Positions 1 to 11,000 of a DNA stretch of 64,000 bases are shown here, piece by piece. The notes beneath the pieces are model-generated. The model was not told the origin of the DNA. It saw only the letters and a program-made list of their open reading frames with translations, and made no database searches. This DNA comes from Furcasterigmium furcatum. Its lineage: Eukaryota > Ascomycota > Sordariomycetes > Glomerellales > Plectosphaerellaceae. The stretch covers positions 992,001-1,056,000 of the forward strand of contig BCIA01000008.1 in assembly GCA_001599815.1 (NCBI GenBank), read 5' to 3'. Position 1 is the first letter of the stretch. The number at the start of each line of letters is the position of its first letter. The translations under genes and the position numbers were made by a program.

Positions 1-977
1 TCGGCAATCATCTGGCCAAAGTCCACATTTGGCTCGTTCAGGTGCATCATCTCCCAGTCGATCACAAACGCCGTCACGTTGCCTCCGTCTTGAGGCATCG
101 GTGCGTCGGGCAAGAGAACACTAGGCAAAGATCATCAGCATCCAATGCACATTGCCGGGCATATCTCTTCTTTAGATTTTGACTCACTTGCCAGTCCAAA
201 AATCGCCGTGGATCACCTGGAGCTTGCTCGGATCCTTCAGGTCAGCAGTGACCGCCTGCTCAACCTCCGCGAAGACCTCTCTGGCGTCCCCCAAGACGGC
301 AGGATACTGATCAACGCGGTCTTTGAGCCAGCCAAAGGTGACCAGGTGCCGCCAGAACTGCCCTTCGTTGTTGTTCTCGGCTATGGCTCGCAGCTCGGCA
401 TTGCTGTTGCTCCACTGGGTGAACCCCCTGAGCCACGAGCCGAGGCTCTTTCCGATCTCGCGGGCCTCGGGCTCCAGCGACTCGGAGGCAGGGAGGGCGT
501 AGTACTTGAGAACGTAATCCTTCAGGGTGATCCCCAGGGGCATGAACTCCAGGAGCTGGTTGGCGTTCTCCTCGTCAAAGTGGTGGTACTTTGGCGTCCG
601 GACGGTGATCGAGTGCGCGTCTCCCTGGCCCGCCTCGCCGGTGAGATGGGCCTCAGACAGGCGCTTGAAGCATTCAACCTCGCGATTCTGGGGCCCGGGG
701 GTGGTCAGCGTGGAGAAATGCCGGTCGCCCTGGGTGGACTCACGGCGCGGGTTAGAGACAGGATGGTGTCGGGCCTGGACTTCATGCGGTCCTCCGCGTG
801 CTTCACCATGACCGTCTCGGTCCCATCGTCAAGGGGCTTGAGGAGAGTCGCCGCATAGGTCCAGTTGACATTGCCTCCCGAGAGCTGCGTCAACGTCGAG
901 GCCTCGAAGGGAGTCCCCTCGAGGCTCTTCCTGACCTTGGCATCCACGTCGCTGGGGGTTGGAATTGAATCTGCCAT
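1..977 (-). CDS. APH-superfamily phosphotransferase (aminoglycoside/choline kinase fold), 3' part off the window
   Basis: Kinase-like phosphotransferase of the APH fold, which transfers phosphate from ATP to a small molecule; the substrate cannot be told from sequence. Exons as read: 977-744, 687-188, 120-1 and beyond the left edge. Introns are 743-688 (GTGAGT...CCCCAG) and 187-121 (GTGAGT...CCTAG), and phases close exactly. The catalytic Brenner motif HGDFWTGN is split by the second intron (...GGC AA|T GTT...). It is followed by FVIDWEM, the Mg-binding DFG-equivalent aspartate of APH kinases, and the VDFGQMIA stretch. The N-terminus contains LSGGNVNWTYA, equivalent to the nucleotide-binding loop. 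The start was taken at MADSIPTP (977); an in-frame ATG at 1064 would add 29 residues. The C-terminal lobe lies outside the window. It is divergent from the AIG2-like gene at 2084. Confidence 0.8.
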
Positions 978-2083
978 GGTGAGGGCCGGAGCTGGTGGTC
1001 GCGATGTTGGGGCCTTCTCAGAGCTTTGGAGGCGCAACTGCTGAGAGTCGCTGGAGGCGGTCATGTTTCTTGTTTTAAATACTCTTGTGGCAAGCAAGGA
1101 GGGGGGGTTAACCGTGTTGGTTTGCTGTGAGCTGTACGCGGAAGTGGCCGTGACGGCATGATGTGCGCCATGGCGGACAGATCGTACGGAGGGTCGATTA
1201 TGATGAAGCGTTGGTTCCCTGCTCTCCATTCCCAGTTCCTCGTTTGATTCCCTACAAAACCCTTATCATCGATATTTCCGTTTACGCGTACATTGCTGGC
1301 GGAGAGCCGCCATTGTCCGAGACGATTGCCATCTCTTCTGGTTCATCTTGGTGACAAGTGAGCAGGAGTGGTGATCAGCGCTGACTGACGTAGTATTCGG
1401 CGTCTGTCTCACCATTGCTGAGATGACATAAGCCCTCGAGGCAAACATCTTGCAAGATGAGCAACGTGATCGCCACTCATCCCGCGCTCACCATGCGCCA
1501 CCCTGGATCAGGGTGCAGAGGCCTGTTGGGGTGGCCGAGTTCTAGAAGGACTAAATCGGCCAGCTTCATCAGCCTCATGAGCACGAGGTGAACTGCCGTG
1601 TTGGCGACATCAAGTCGGACTACCAATCAAGGCGGCATCTTACTTACAGTCAACGAGGGTAGTATTACATCCTCGACACCTTGGATCATGAACAAGTTCT
1701 GAAAAGGAAACCTCCTCCCTGCTCTCTTAGTTTTACTCGAGGCCGTCATGAGCATGGAATTCCGCCTCGTCGACTTCCAATCCCAATGTCGACGCAAGGC
1801 GAGTGAGGCAACCATCGCCAAGGCTGACAGGCTTCCCACCAACCAGACTCGTCGAGCTCCTCAGCTTCAGAAATCACCTCATAACACGGTAAGAACGGTA
1901 TCTCTCTCTCTTCCCACATTCAAGATTACGATGTGTTTTTGAATTTTGTTTCTCTGCTCTTGATGATACAGATAACGGCACGTCCAAGACCGCCCTCAGA
2001 TACAATACAAGCACCCGAGCCGCAGAGGCATCTGCACGTCTCGACACCAAGAAGACGAGCCAGCAGCCATCCACTCTTGCAAA
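978..2083. other. Divergent intergenic region, 1.1 kb
   Basis: This stretch is the shared upstream region of the APH kinase (-) and the AIG2-like gene (+). Open frames here are short and do not resemble proteins. A plausible 5'-UTR intron of the downstream gene lies at about 1889-1971 (GTAAGA donor, TGATACAG acceptor). Confidence 0.5.
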
Positions 2084-2524
2084 ATGCCCACCGCACCCCC
2101 CAAGGACGTCGACGCCGACCCCTTCGAGCCCACCCTCTTCTTCTTCTACGGCACCCTCATGGACCCCGACGTCCTCTCCGCCATCGCCCAGCTCGACGAC
2201 ACCCCAGAGCTGGCCCCCGCCTGGGTCGCCGGGTGGGAGATGAAGATGTGGAGCGGCCGCTACCCGACCCTCGTCCCCGGCGAGGGCAAGATCGCCGGCA
2301 GGGCCTGGCGGGCCACGAGCAGGGCCCAGTGCCTCCGGCTGCAGCGGTACGAGACGTCCGCGTATGACACGGCGCAGGTCGACATCCACCTCGAGAGCGG
2401 GGAGGTCGTCCAGGGGATGACGTTCAAGTGGGCGAGGGGCGCGAGGAGCAGGGAGCTCAGCGACGGGACGTTTGACTTGGCGTACTGGCAGGAGCATCAC
2501 AAGTCGCGCATGTTCCGAGTCTGA
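2084..2524 (+). CDS. AIG2-like gamma-glutamylcyclotransferase family protein
   Basis: Single-exon, 146-aa protein of the GGCT/AIG2 fold. Members cyclise gamma-glutamyl dipeptides or gamma-glutamylamines to 5-oxoproline; the exact substrate is not visible here. The hallmark motif FFYGTLMDPDVL is at residues 20-31. It is followed by a Trp-rich barrel strand (residues 44-54) and the RYPTLVPGEGKIAGRAW segment. RYETSAYD, near residue 90, carries the candidate catalytic Glu. The length is typical for a single GGCT domain. The ATG at 2084 follows the stop-bearing 5' leader and gives the complete domain. A ChaC-type enzyme of the same fold superfamily lies 3.2 kb downstream. Family assignment is firm; substrate is inference. 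Confidence 0.87.
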   Translation: MPTAPPKDVDADPFEPTLFFFYGTLMDPDVLSAIAQLDDTPELAPAWVAGWEMKMWSGRYPTLVPGEGKIAGRAWRATSRAQCLRLQRYETSAYDTAQVDIHLESGEVVQGMTFKWARGARSRELSDGTFDLAYWQEHHKSRMFRV

Positions 2525-2776
2525 GGACGATGTCCCATATGTCAAAACTGCAAGCACCGTTGAATTAAGGCCCAGAATCTCTCCACCTGGGACCCAAAGA
2601 TGTAGACACATCTTTCAATCTATGCCCGCCTCTCATAACCCGCTGGTCGTCCCGCCGTGGCATTCCCTTCCGAGGGTAAAATACCGGATATCTACCGCCC
2701 CATCATCAAATCAATCCGCCCAGTGTCCCTCACCCTGCCGCCGTGACCTCAGACCCGACCCAAAGCCCCCACAGCT

Positions 2777-3790
2777 CTACCTGAGCTGCTTCAGGATCTC
2801 CGTCAAAAAGTCCTCAAAGCTGAGCGTGATGTAGCCGTCCCTGTCGTCGTCGTACTTCTTGAAGACGTCGGTCATGCGCTTGAGGGAGATGCAGGCCTGG
2901 ACGAAGAGGTCGAAGCTCATGTTGCCCTCGCCGCGCTTGTCGTAGGTGCGGAAGATCAGCTCGACGAAGCTGGGGGAGAGGCGGTAGCGGAAGGCGACGA
3001 GGGCGTTGTTGAACTCGTCGAGGGAGATGTTGCCGGAGCGGTCCGCGTCGAAGCGGTCGAAGAGGGTGCGCCAGGAGGCGAGGAAGGACCAGAGGCCGCA
3101 GAACTCGGCGAAGCCGATGGTGCCGGAGCGGTCCGAGTCGAACATGCGGATCATCATGCGGATGGTGTGCGGGTCGAAGGCGGTCCAGTCGCCGTTGACG
3201 AGGGCCGCGGAGAGTTCGCGCTCCGAGAGCTGGCCGGTGCCGTCCTTGTCCACGGCGCGGAAGAGGGGCAGCAGCGTCGGGTCGGCGCCCTCGGCGGTCA
3301 GGTCGGGGTTGGGCGAGGGGGGCGGCCGGTTGTTGGTCGCCGGGCGGTTGTGATGGGAGGGGCGCGGGTTGCCCGTGGGCGGCGGCGAGGTCGCGCCGTA
3401 GGCGGACGGGTGTTGCTGGATGGGAGGAGCTTGTTGCCGTCGGTCATCGGGACGGGGAGGCTGGGGCTTGCTGTCGTAGCGACTGCCGGTGCCGTAGCTT
3501 GGGCTGTCATGGCGGGGTGCCGGCGTCGGCTGTGACTGTGGCGGGCGCGGGGCAGGAGAGCCGCCCTTCTGTGGAGAGTCAGCAAGTCTGGAGCTTCAGA
3601 TCCGGTCGCGATGCGCCGCGGTCAGCAGGATGTGTCGGAAGACGTACGGGCTCGGGCTCTGCGAACCTGTGACAAAGAGATGAGGTTAGCTGGCGATGGC
3701 GGGGTATGACGACGCGGCAAAACGCGCTTTGGAGGCGGGGTGCACGAACCTGGGCAGCTCATCGGGGTTGTACGGTCTCTGGTATGCCAT
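2777..3790 (-). CDS. Penta-EF-hand (PEF) calcium-binding protein, ALG-2/peflin type
   Basis: Calcium-sensing protein of the ALG-2/peflin/sorcin group, which works as dimers at membranes and the ESCRT/COPII machinery. Exons: 3790-3750, 3666-3648 and 3568-2777 (60 + 792 nt, phases close), giving 283 aa. Exon 2 is only 19 nt. The first about 110 residues are Pro/Gln/Ser-rich low complexity, as in peflin. Calcium loops are readable in the C-terminal part: DKDGTGQLSERE, DSDRSGTIGFAE, DADRSGNISLDE and DDDRDGYITLSFED. One diverged loop (YDKRGEGNMSF) sits between the third and fourth canonical loops, giving the five-hand layout. The start MAYQRPYNPDELPR is the first ATG. The gene is divergent from ChaC across 1.9 kb. 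Confidence 0.88.
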
Positions 3791-5723
3791 TGCGGAGGTG
3801 TTGGGGGTATCTTGCAGAAGGAAAGAATGGGAAGAGGTCGTTGTCGGGTGAGCCCTGGGCAAGGGGATATGTATATGGGGAGAAATACTTGGAGTTGGGT
3901 GTGGACTGGAGCCGAAGAAAAAGACTGGGCTGCCAGTGAGTGAGCCGCAAGCATGGAGCGACGCAAGTCGGACTTGGGCGCTGAATCAGGGAAGGAGCAT
4001 GGGACCTGACTGGGGCGGGGGGTAAGGCTGGGCTGGGAAGGCGCCTTACAGCGCTCGCATCTCCTCGCGCGCCACCCGACATTAGTGGATCCGGGGTCCG
4101 AGCAGGCGGTTCTCAGCGCGCAATGAGTATATTTTAGGCATGAATTCTGGGTGGCATCCACTAAAATGCCCTGAATGTTCCTGGATCAGTCCCGGGGAAC
4201 GCGGCCACAGGGATTCGGGCGCAAGATGATCGGCTGGAGCGGGAGCGCACGCATGAACAACAATCCATGAGGTGGAAGCTAAGCCTCGTGCGCCCTTGGA
4301 GCTGTTCAGCCTCGAGAACCCGATCCTTTCATTCTCCGCGACGAAGCTGGGCGTCGGCACTTCAAACGCCATCAGCTCAGCTGAGAAGCCTCGAAGCCTC
4401 GCCGATTCTGAGAATCGCCCGCCTCTGTCTCGGATTCCAGCGAGTATTCGGTGTCCGTCGGGCCTCCGCCTCTTCAGGCTCTCGTGACCCGAACGTCCAG
4501 CAGAAGAAGGGGCAGGCGACATTCTCACGAGACACGGACAGGGACGGACAGGAGAAATCATATGACAAGACCATGGTTGTCTTGGAATCTTGGTCCTGTC
4601 GGCTTTGTTGCCGATACATTCGTCACCAACTACAAAACCTGCAATGCCGAAACCCGATCGCCCGGCCCGAGCATCACAAGAGCCCCGTACTACACCATGC
4701 GTGCCTCCTTTCCGCCGTCGGGGCACATCTCCGCCTTGCCTCTGCTGCAGGGCACCTTGCGAGCAGCATGTCTCTCCCTTGGGCGTCTTCCAGAATCCCA
4801 ACCCGGGCATCACATCACAGCCCCTTGCTAGCCCGGCGATGCGCTGCCTCGCCCCGCTGCCGACGGCAGCCATCGCTAAATCCCGTCCGCTAGCTCACTG
4901 GCCGATGGGTGCTGCCACTGCTGCGCCCTGTCTGCGCCGAGACTTTTGCACGGGAGACCGGCATCGCGGTGCGAGCCAAGCTTTGGGGATTGCGTATGCA
5001 CTCCGGGGCGCATCAGCCCTAGACGGGACCGAGTTGCATCGGTGGCCCTACAATAAGAGGACGGGATGCCGCCGTTCCTGCTCCTCGGTGAGGGGGGCCC
5101 GGCCTACCTTCTTTCGACTTCCTCCGGTTCCAGGGCGGTGGAGGTGTGCAGTGAGTGTCTCTCAAGCAGCTGGACTCGCCGCCTCCCTCTTCGGGATCTT
5201 GCTATCATCACCGACACTGGGACAAGTGTCCGCGGTGTACAAGTCGCCTCGGGCAATGAGCCAAGGCAGCAAGCACTCTTCAGCCCTGCCAAGACAGGCA
5301 ACTCACTCAGAGCCTGAGGCTCTAGTTGTCAAGTGACACAGTCAACAGTCAGAGGGACTGTGGTGACTGACTTCATTCAACCTTCCGTTTATGTCCACCT
5401 CATCCCGAGAAAAGTCCCCCGCTCCACCTCCCGTCCCCACCCTGTCCCGCCGGCGCTCCGGCGCATTTGTCAGACCCGAGCATGGCGACATGCCAATGCG
5501 CCGCCCCCGCTCAGGACCGCCGCACCCCGTTCCGTCGCTCCGCCAGTCAAGTGCATGCGGCTTAACCCAGTCCTTCAAGGGACTCGTCCTTCTTTCAACT
5601 ACACATCACCACCTGTTCCCCTCGCCGCGTACCCTGCTCTTGGCTATCATCCGGTCTTGGCCCTGACAGCATACAATCTGAAGTCGTAGACGTACTTGCT
5701 TCTCTCCTCCCTCATCGTCCACC
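3791..5723. other. Gene-poor intergenic region, 1.9 kb
   Basis: The upstream regions of the PEF gene (-) and ChaC (+) meet here. Several open frames of 70-260 codons run on both strands, but they are GC-driven. None shows a recognisable domain or a convincing intron-exon structure. The last 300 bp are pyrimidine-rich, which fits a fungal promoter and 5' leader for the gene at 5724. Confidence 0.5.
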
Positions 5724-6725
5724 ATGGGCAGCACGGCCGACCTCGCCACCGATGGTGATGAGTTCTGGCTCTTCGGATATGGGTATGTCGAGTGACCACC
5801 TGTCCTTGGTGTTGGGATACGGACACCTCGGACAACCTCTCCTCACGGGACCGGTCTAACACCGCTCAGGAGTCTGATCTGGAAACCTCCCCCTCACTTT
5901 GGTACATATCTCCACCTGCTCCCGAATCTCACAACCCCTGACCCCGTTCAGACAGGAGGATCCCCGGCTGGGTCACAGGCTACGTCCGCCGCTTCTGGCA
6001 GGTCCGTCTCCCCTCCCCGTCTTTGCCTTCCCATCACTAACCCTCCCTCAGGCAAGGTACATCAACCCTCCCGTCAAGCTCATCAAGTGATGACGCCCAT
6101 CCACATGCTAAACCACCCCAGCCAAGACCACCGCGGCACCCCTACCGCCCCCGGCCGCGTCGTAACTCTCATCGAGCGCTCCTACTGGGCCCAGCTCGCC
6201 GACTCCCACGACTCCGCGCCCTCCCGCGTCTGGGGCGTCGCCTACCGCATCCGCCCCGACAAGGTCGCAGAGGTGAAGGACTACCTCGACATCCGCGAGA
6301 TCAACGGCTACACGATCCACCACGCCCCCTTCTACCCGTCCCCGCCCCCCGCCGACGCAGACCCGGACACCCTCGTCGCCGCCGGCCGCCCGTCCATCCG
6401 CACCCTCGTCTACATCGGCACCCCGGACAACGACCAGTTCACCGGCCCCCAGGACCCCCAGGCCCTCGCCGTTCACATCCGCCACTCCGTCGGCCCCAGC
6501 GGCCTCAACACCGACTACCTCTTCAACCTCCACGAGGCCCTCGAGCAGCTCAGCCCCGAGAGCGGCGACGCCCACATCAGTGACCTCACCCAGCGCGTCC
6601 GCGCCATCATGGCCGCCGAGGAGTCTGGCGAGAGGGCTCCCGACCCGCCCCCGACGTCCAAGACCCCCGCCGGCTTCCGGCAGGACCACAGCACGGAGGA
6701 GCAGGAGGAGACGGAGAAGGCGTGA
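5724..6725 (+). CDS. ChaC-type glutathione-specific gamma-glutamylcyclotransferase with a 5-nt microexon
   Basis: Cytosolic enzyme of glutathione turnover; ChaC proteins split glutathione to 5-oxoproline and Cys-Gly. Exons: 5724-5782, 5870-5901, 5952-6001, 6052-6056 and 6122-6725 (750 nt, 249 aa). The N-terminal ChaC signature WLFGYGSLIWKPPPHFD is built from three exons. RRIPGWVTGYVRRFWQ follows, then ASQDHRGTP and GRVVTLIE. The stretch between RFWQ and SQDHRGTP is read correctly only if the 5-nt exon GCAAG is included. Both flanking introns have good signals: branch CACTAAC with CCCTCAG upstream, and GCTAAAC with CCCCAG downstream. The C-terminal about 40 residues are acidic and Pro-rich, a disordered tail. 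It is convergent with the RRM gene. Confidence 0.9.
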
Positions 6726-7354
6726 CGATCCCAAGAAAAATGCCTTTTAGATGCCCCCCTCTGCCTTTGACCAGCCATGCCTGTCCCTCAAAGATCTCTC
6801 GAGAGAAGAAGTGCTTATAGAACAATCTCACAGGTAGACACTTTTATCACATCTGACTCTCGTTTTTGCGCGCCACGCAAACGCCGAGCCATCCATCACA
6901 GCCAAAGTCAACCCAGATACAAGGGAAACAGACCCCTCGTGTTCCCGTGCAAGCGAAAGTGCCCAGTGGCAAGAAAAGCAGGGGTGAACATTCCCAGCTA
7001 GATGAAAACTAACACAGCCTCGGGAAGCGAAACCGCCCCCTCGGAAATGGCCCCCTGCCTGAAAACTCCAGATTCCGGCCGTCACATGGTACCCCGACAA
7101 CCCAAACCCAACCGGCTTCTCAATTTTCCCCCACATCCATGCTTGCGACGTGCAACGACGAGAACCGGGTATCTTGTTGCGACGTCGAGATTTCACCAAT
7201 TTTGCACTCGAAAATACTGACGAACAGGCACACACGTATTCTTGCCGAGCCGGGGTATCGTCGTACGCGCCTCGAGGCGAAAGAAAGCTACCGAACCATC
7301 ACCAGGAGAGGCCTGCCGACCAGGCTAGGAAGCTGCTTCGTTTGGCCCCTACTG
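6726..7354. other. Convergent 3' intergenic region, 0.6 kb
   Basis: The 3' flanks of ChaC (+) and the RRM gene (-) meet here. No gene-like frame is seen. It probably consists of both 3' UTRs. Confidence 0.5.
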
Positions 7355-8061
7355 CTAGTAGGTGCCGTTGGGAGGCTGCTGCTGCTGCTGGGGCTGGGGC
7401 TGGCCCTGGGGAGGGTAGCCGTAAGGGACAGGCATGGGAGCGCCATAGGGGTCTTCACGGCGGTCAGAAATGCGTCCACAAGTCGAAAGGGCATGGGACA
7501 TACCTTGGCCAGGCATGGGAGGAGCCCCGTAGCCAGGCTGGGGAGCGTAGCCCCGGCCGTAGGTAGGGTACATGCCAGGCTGAGCCATGGGGGGCTGCAT
7601 CTGCATGTACGGCTGCTGGTACATGGGAGCACCGCCGCCGAAACCACGACCACGACCACCGAAGCCACCGCCGCCGCGGGGACCGTTGTCCGAGGCCTTG
7701 TCGACGCGGATAGTACGCCCATCGAACCTAGGCGGGGTCAGCATCATGATGCACGCACGGACGCAAGCGCGCTCGCTGCAGGGTCCGCAATGGGGGGAAC
7801 AACGTACTCAACGTTGTTCATAGCAGCGATGGCCTTCTGGGCGTCAGCCTCTTGGAGGTAGCGGACGAAACCGAAGCCACGGCTCCGGCCAGTGTCGCGG
7901 TCCTTGACGACCACGGCTTCCTCGACAGGGCCAAACTCCTCGAACTTCTGGCGGAGGGTGGCCTCCTCGGTGTGCCAGGCAAGACCGCTACATTCATCAG
8001 TAAGCTATCTTGAGGGGCTGGCAATCTGGACGACGACTTACCCGATGAAAAGCTTCGACAT
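7355..8061 (-). CDS. Glycine-rich RNA-binding protein, single RRM
   Basis: Small RNA-binding protein of the glycine-rich RRM (cold-inducible/GRP) type, probably nuclear and shuttling. Exons: 8061-8042, 7987-7808 and 7727-7355 (573 nt, 190 aa). The single RRM at residues 1-77 has RNP2 KLFIGGL, split after 20 nt of exon 1, and RNP1 RGFGFVRY. It ends with NNVEFDGRTIRVDKASD across the second intron. The rest is a Gly-rich (GGGGFGGRGRGFGGG) and then Pro/Gln/Met/Tyr-rich tail. A candidate 51-nt intron at 7503-7453 (GTATGT donor, AAG acceptor) lies within the last exon and would keep the frame, giving 173 aa. The 4 kb upstream holds no other gene, so a long 5' leader is possible. Confidence 0.9.
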
Positions 8062-11000
8062 GATTGCTGAATATTCGGATTCTGAGAACCTGGATATCGG
8101 AGCGAGGGTCAGTGACACGATCCACGGAAGATGACCGGGCAGATGCTTGGCACACGTCCAGGGCGGGGTGGAGCGCCGCCACCACGACGGAGGAGCGGGA
8201 GGGCCAGGGCTCCTAGGCACTGGCGGAAAGGAGAATCGAGGGCATACAGCACGCAACTATGCGCAATTGTCTGCGTTCTGGTGAAGGGGTAGACGGCGTG
8301 CCAAGAGCAGGCAGGGCCGGCCAAGGACACAGAGCCTCGGACGAGGGCGCGACGTACTGGGTGCTATTGGAGACTTGGCGGACAGTTGGCGCGTATAACT
8401 GCGGTCGAGTCAGGCAATGCAAAAAGTAGGCCGTAGACGTCGTTCAACACGAGTTGAAAGCGGGCAGCGGACAGCGGGCAAGCAACAGGCGAACTCGAGC
8501 GGCGGCCGTGACAGTATGCTGACTGGGGACAAGGAAAAGGATGCCTGGGACGATAGAGCGGGCAAGGAAAAAGCGCACAACGGTCGAAGGTGCAGGAGAG
8601 AAGAACAAAGAGTGCAAGGCGAAGTTCCGGGCGGTGGAAGAAGAGCGGGCGAGCAGTAAGTCGGTTGTGGCTGTGGCAGGGGAAGACTGGAACTACCTGA
8701 ACTAACAATGACACCCAGGAGCCTGAGGTCAGGTAGAGAACAAGTACCAGACCGTGACAAGGTAGAGGAGAAGAGCCGAATTGGGGACTTGGGGGGAGAG
8801 CTGGAGATGGGAGTGGGAGGGTCAGGTGTGAACCTAGAGTCGAGCTAACTGTCTTTAGGTTGCCTTTGGGGGAAGGAACATGTGAGACTTGATGGTGTGC
8901 GGGCAAGCGCGATGCGGCGGCGATGGGGGGTGAGCGGGCGAACGAGCGAGCGAGCGCGAGGCAGGCACTTGCTCTTTCCTTCGTCGCGGGTTTTCGGGCC
9001 AAGGTACATTCCACTCCGATGCACTTTCCCCGTCCGCTGCCTTCCCGCCTCTGGGTGTAAATTGCCTCCAGGAAGGCACATAGACCAGCTAAGTGGCTGG
9101 CTGGACGGGAGGCGGAAGGTGCAACTGAGTAAGGGAATGAGATACCAGGGCAGGTACCTCCAAGGTGGGGTCAATTGGGCTCCTTGAGCCTCTGTCCCTC
9201 GTTTCTGAACCTGCACCATCGTCCAGCGCAGTGGCAAGACTCAACGGTCATGTCATGTCCACCTCAAGCGATGGACCGACGCTCCGGGGCGCACGTCGTT
9301 CTCGAAATCCCACGTACCTCTGTGGCAGCCGGAGACGCGTACGGTGCAGCTCCAAAGACGGACCGGACCTCGATGACGTTCCAAGTCCAAGCGACAGCGA
9401 TACGACAAGACCAATTTCAGTCTCGAAAACGGAACGAGAATGGAGCCGAAACGAAAAAGCAACAATGGCAAAGAGCGACAAGAAGGCGGCGCGGGGTCAA
9501 TCACCAAATTTCCCCTATTCCGAACGCCCTGGCCGCGCGACATCTCCATCCTCTTTATAATGCGCACCCAAGGGTCTGCAAGTACACCTCGGAGAAGGGC
9601 CAAGGTACCCCTGGAGATCTGCCAGGCGGGACATGGATTCATTCTTGGGCCACCTCCAGTCCACGCCTAAACCTGTCCGTCCCAACATGCCCTGCGACAT
9701 CCGTCAAAGTTTCGCTCACCGTCGACCCTAGCGCGCCATGTGTGGCGGCCCCAGGATACCTGACACGCACATCCGCTGCCATCAAACACGCGATATTACA
9801 GCTGCGGCACCGGCCAGAAACATCGTCGCCAGTTGTGCCCGTGGAAATGAGTCCGCGGGAAGCCGAGAAAAGGGAGGCGCGCCCCCTTCCGGGTGGCTAC
9901 AACGGCGGCGGTCCCCATACCGTACCTACACAAAAGCTTGATTCCGGTATGGCTTCGAATCTCTACCTCCACCTCGAGCGCGCACGAACTCCTTGCACTG
10001 CCATCCCCCATTACCGACATGTACGCAGGGGGAGCGCATGTCAATCTCCCAGTCTCCATCCCGAGATTGGCACCGCTAGCGGACGCTTGTGCGTGCTTCG
10101 ACGGTGGAATGGACCACTTCTCCCGTAGCAGACATGTCTCTGATTCACTCTGCTCCTGCTGCGGGGACGCGGGAGTTGTCTTTGGGCTGACGATGGGAAT
10201 GGAACGAGCTGCTCGCCCATCTCCCGCCAGCCATTCGGAGTCAAGCCTGACCATTCACCACGCGCGACGGGACACTCCAGCGGCGGATCGTTGATGAAGG
10301 GCGACAGAAATTCGACCCCACACCATTTGCACAGCCTCCTTCGTCTTGCCTTGTTTGAAGCAGATGAGCTTCTTCTCATTCGACATCACCGGCGCCGTCT
10401 GCCCCCTGATCCAGTGGGCCGCACTCGCGTTCTGGTGCCTCCTGCGTCGCCGTACCTCTGATGACTGCCGCGGGCCCGTTGTTCAGACCGAGCAGTGTCT
10501 AGAACGACCCTCTCAGTGCGCATCTTGTCGCCGTCCTGACGCTGGCAGTCCATGCTTGACGTTACCCCTCGAAGGAGGCAGTGCAAATCGTCCCGCTTTC
10601 GAGACAGGGGTCACCCCTGTCAGTGCAACCCTGCTCCGGTCTCCCTCAGATCTGTTCTTTGGAATCCTCCACCCCCGGCCTCGCATGCCGTTGGACCAAG
10701 CGTCATTAATCAGCGGTCAAAGCTGCCACCGGCTAATAATCGCCAGATGATGTCAGGTTTGGTGTTTCGAGATGGGGTATTCTCTGCTTCACTTGGAGGT
10801 TTCGAAAACAACCCCAGAAAGCCAGGCTCAAAATAGCTACCACGAGACGAACCACCCAGGACCACCGCGTCAAGTAATAAACACGAGACGGTCAGCAGAC
10901 GAGAGCCTTCCTGAGGGCTGTGGTAGATGGTCTCGTGAGTTGCCGCCGCTTCTGGCCAGGTCCATGTGCAATGCGCCTCGCGCGCCAGCACAGCACAGAG

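Noticed and set aside
4082..5336. Overlapping open frames of up to about 260 codons on both strands
   Set aside because: High GC lengthens chance frames; composition is random-like, no domain, no splice logic, and frames overlap on both strands.
6108..6734. 208-codon minus-strand frame opposite ChaC
   Set aside because: It is the antisense shadow of a codon-biased, GC-rich exon; repetitive Val/Gly/Asp composition.
9175..10128. 317-codon plus-strand frame
   Set aside because: No family resemblance, no biased or ordered composition, and competing frames overlap it on the other strand.
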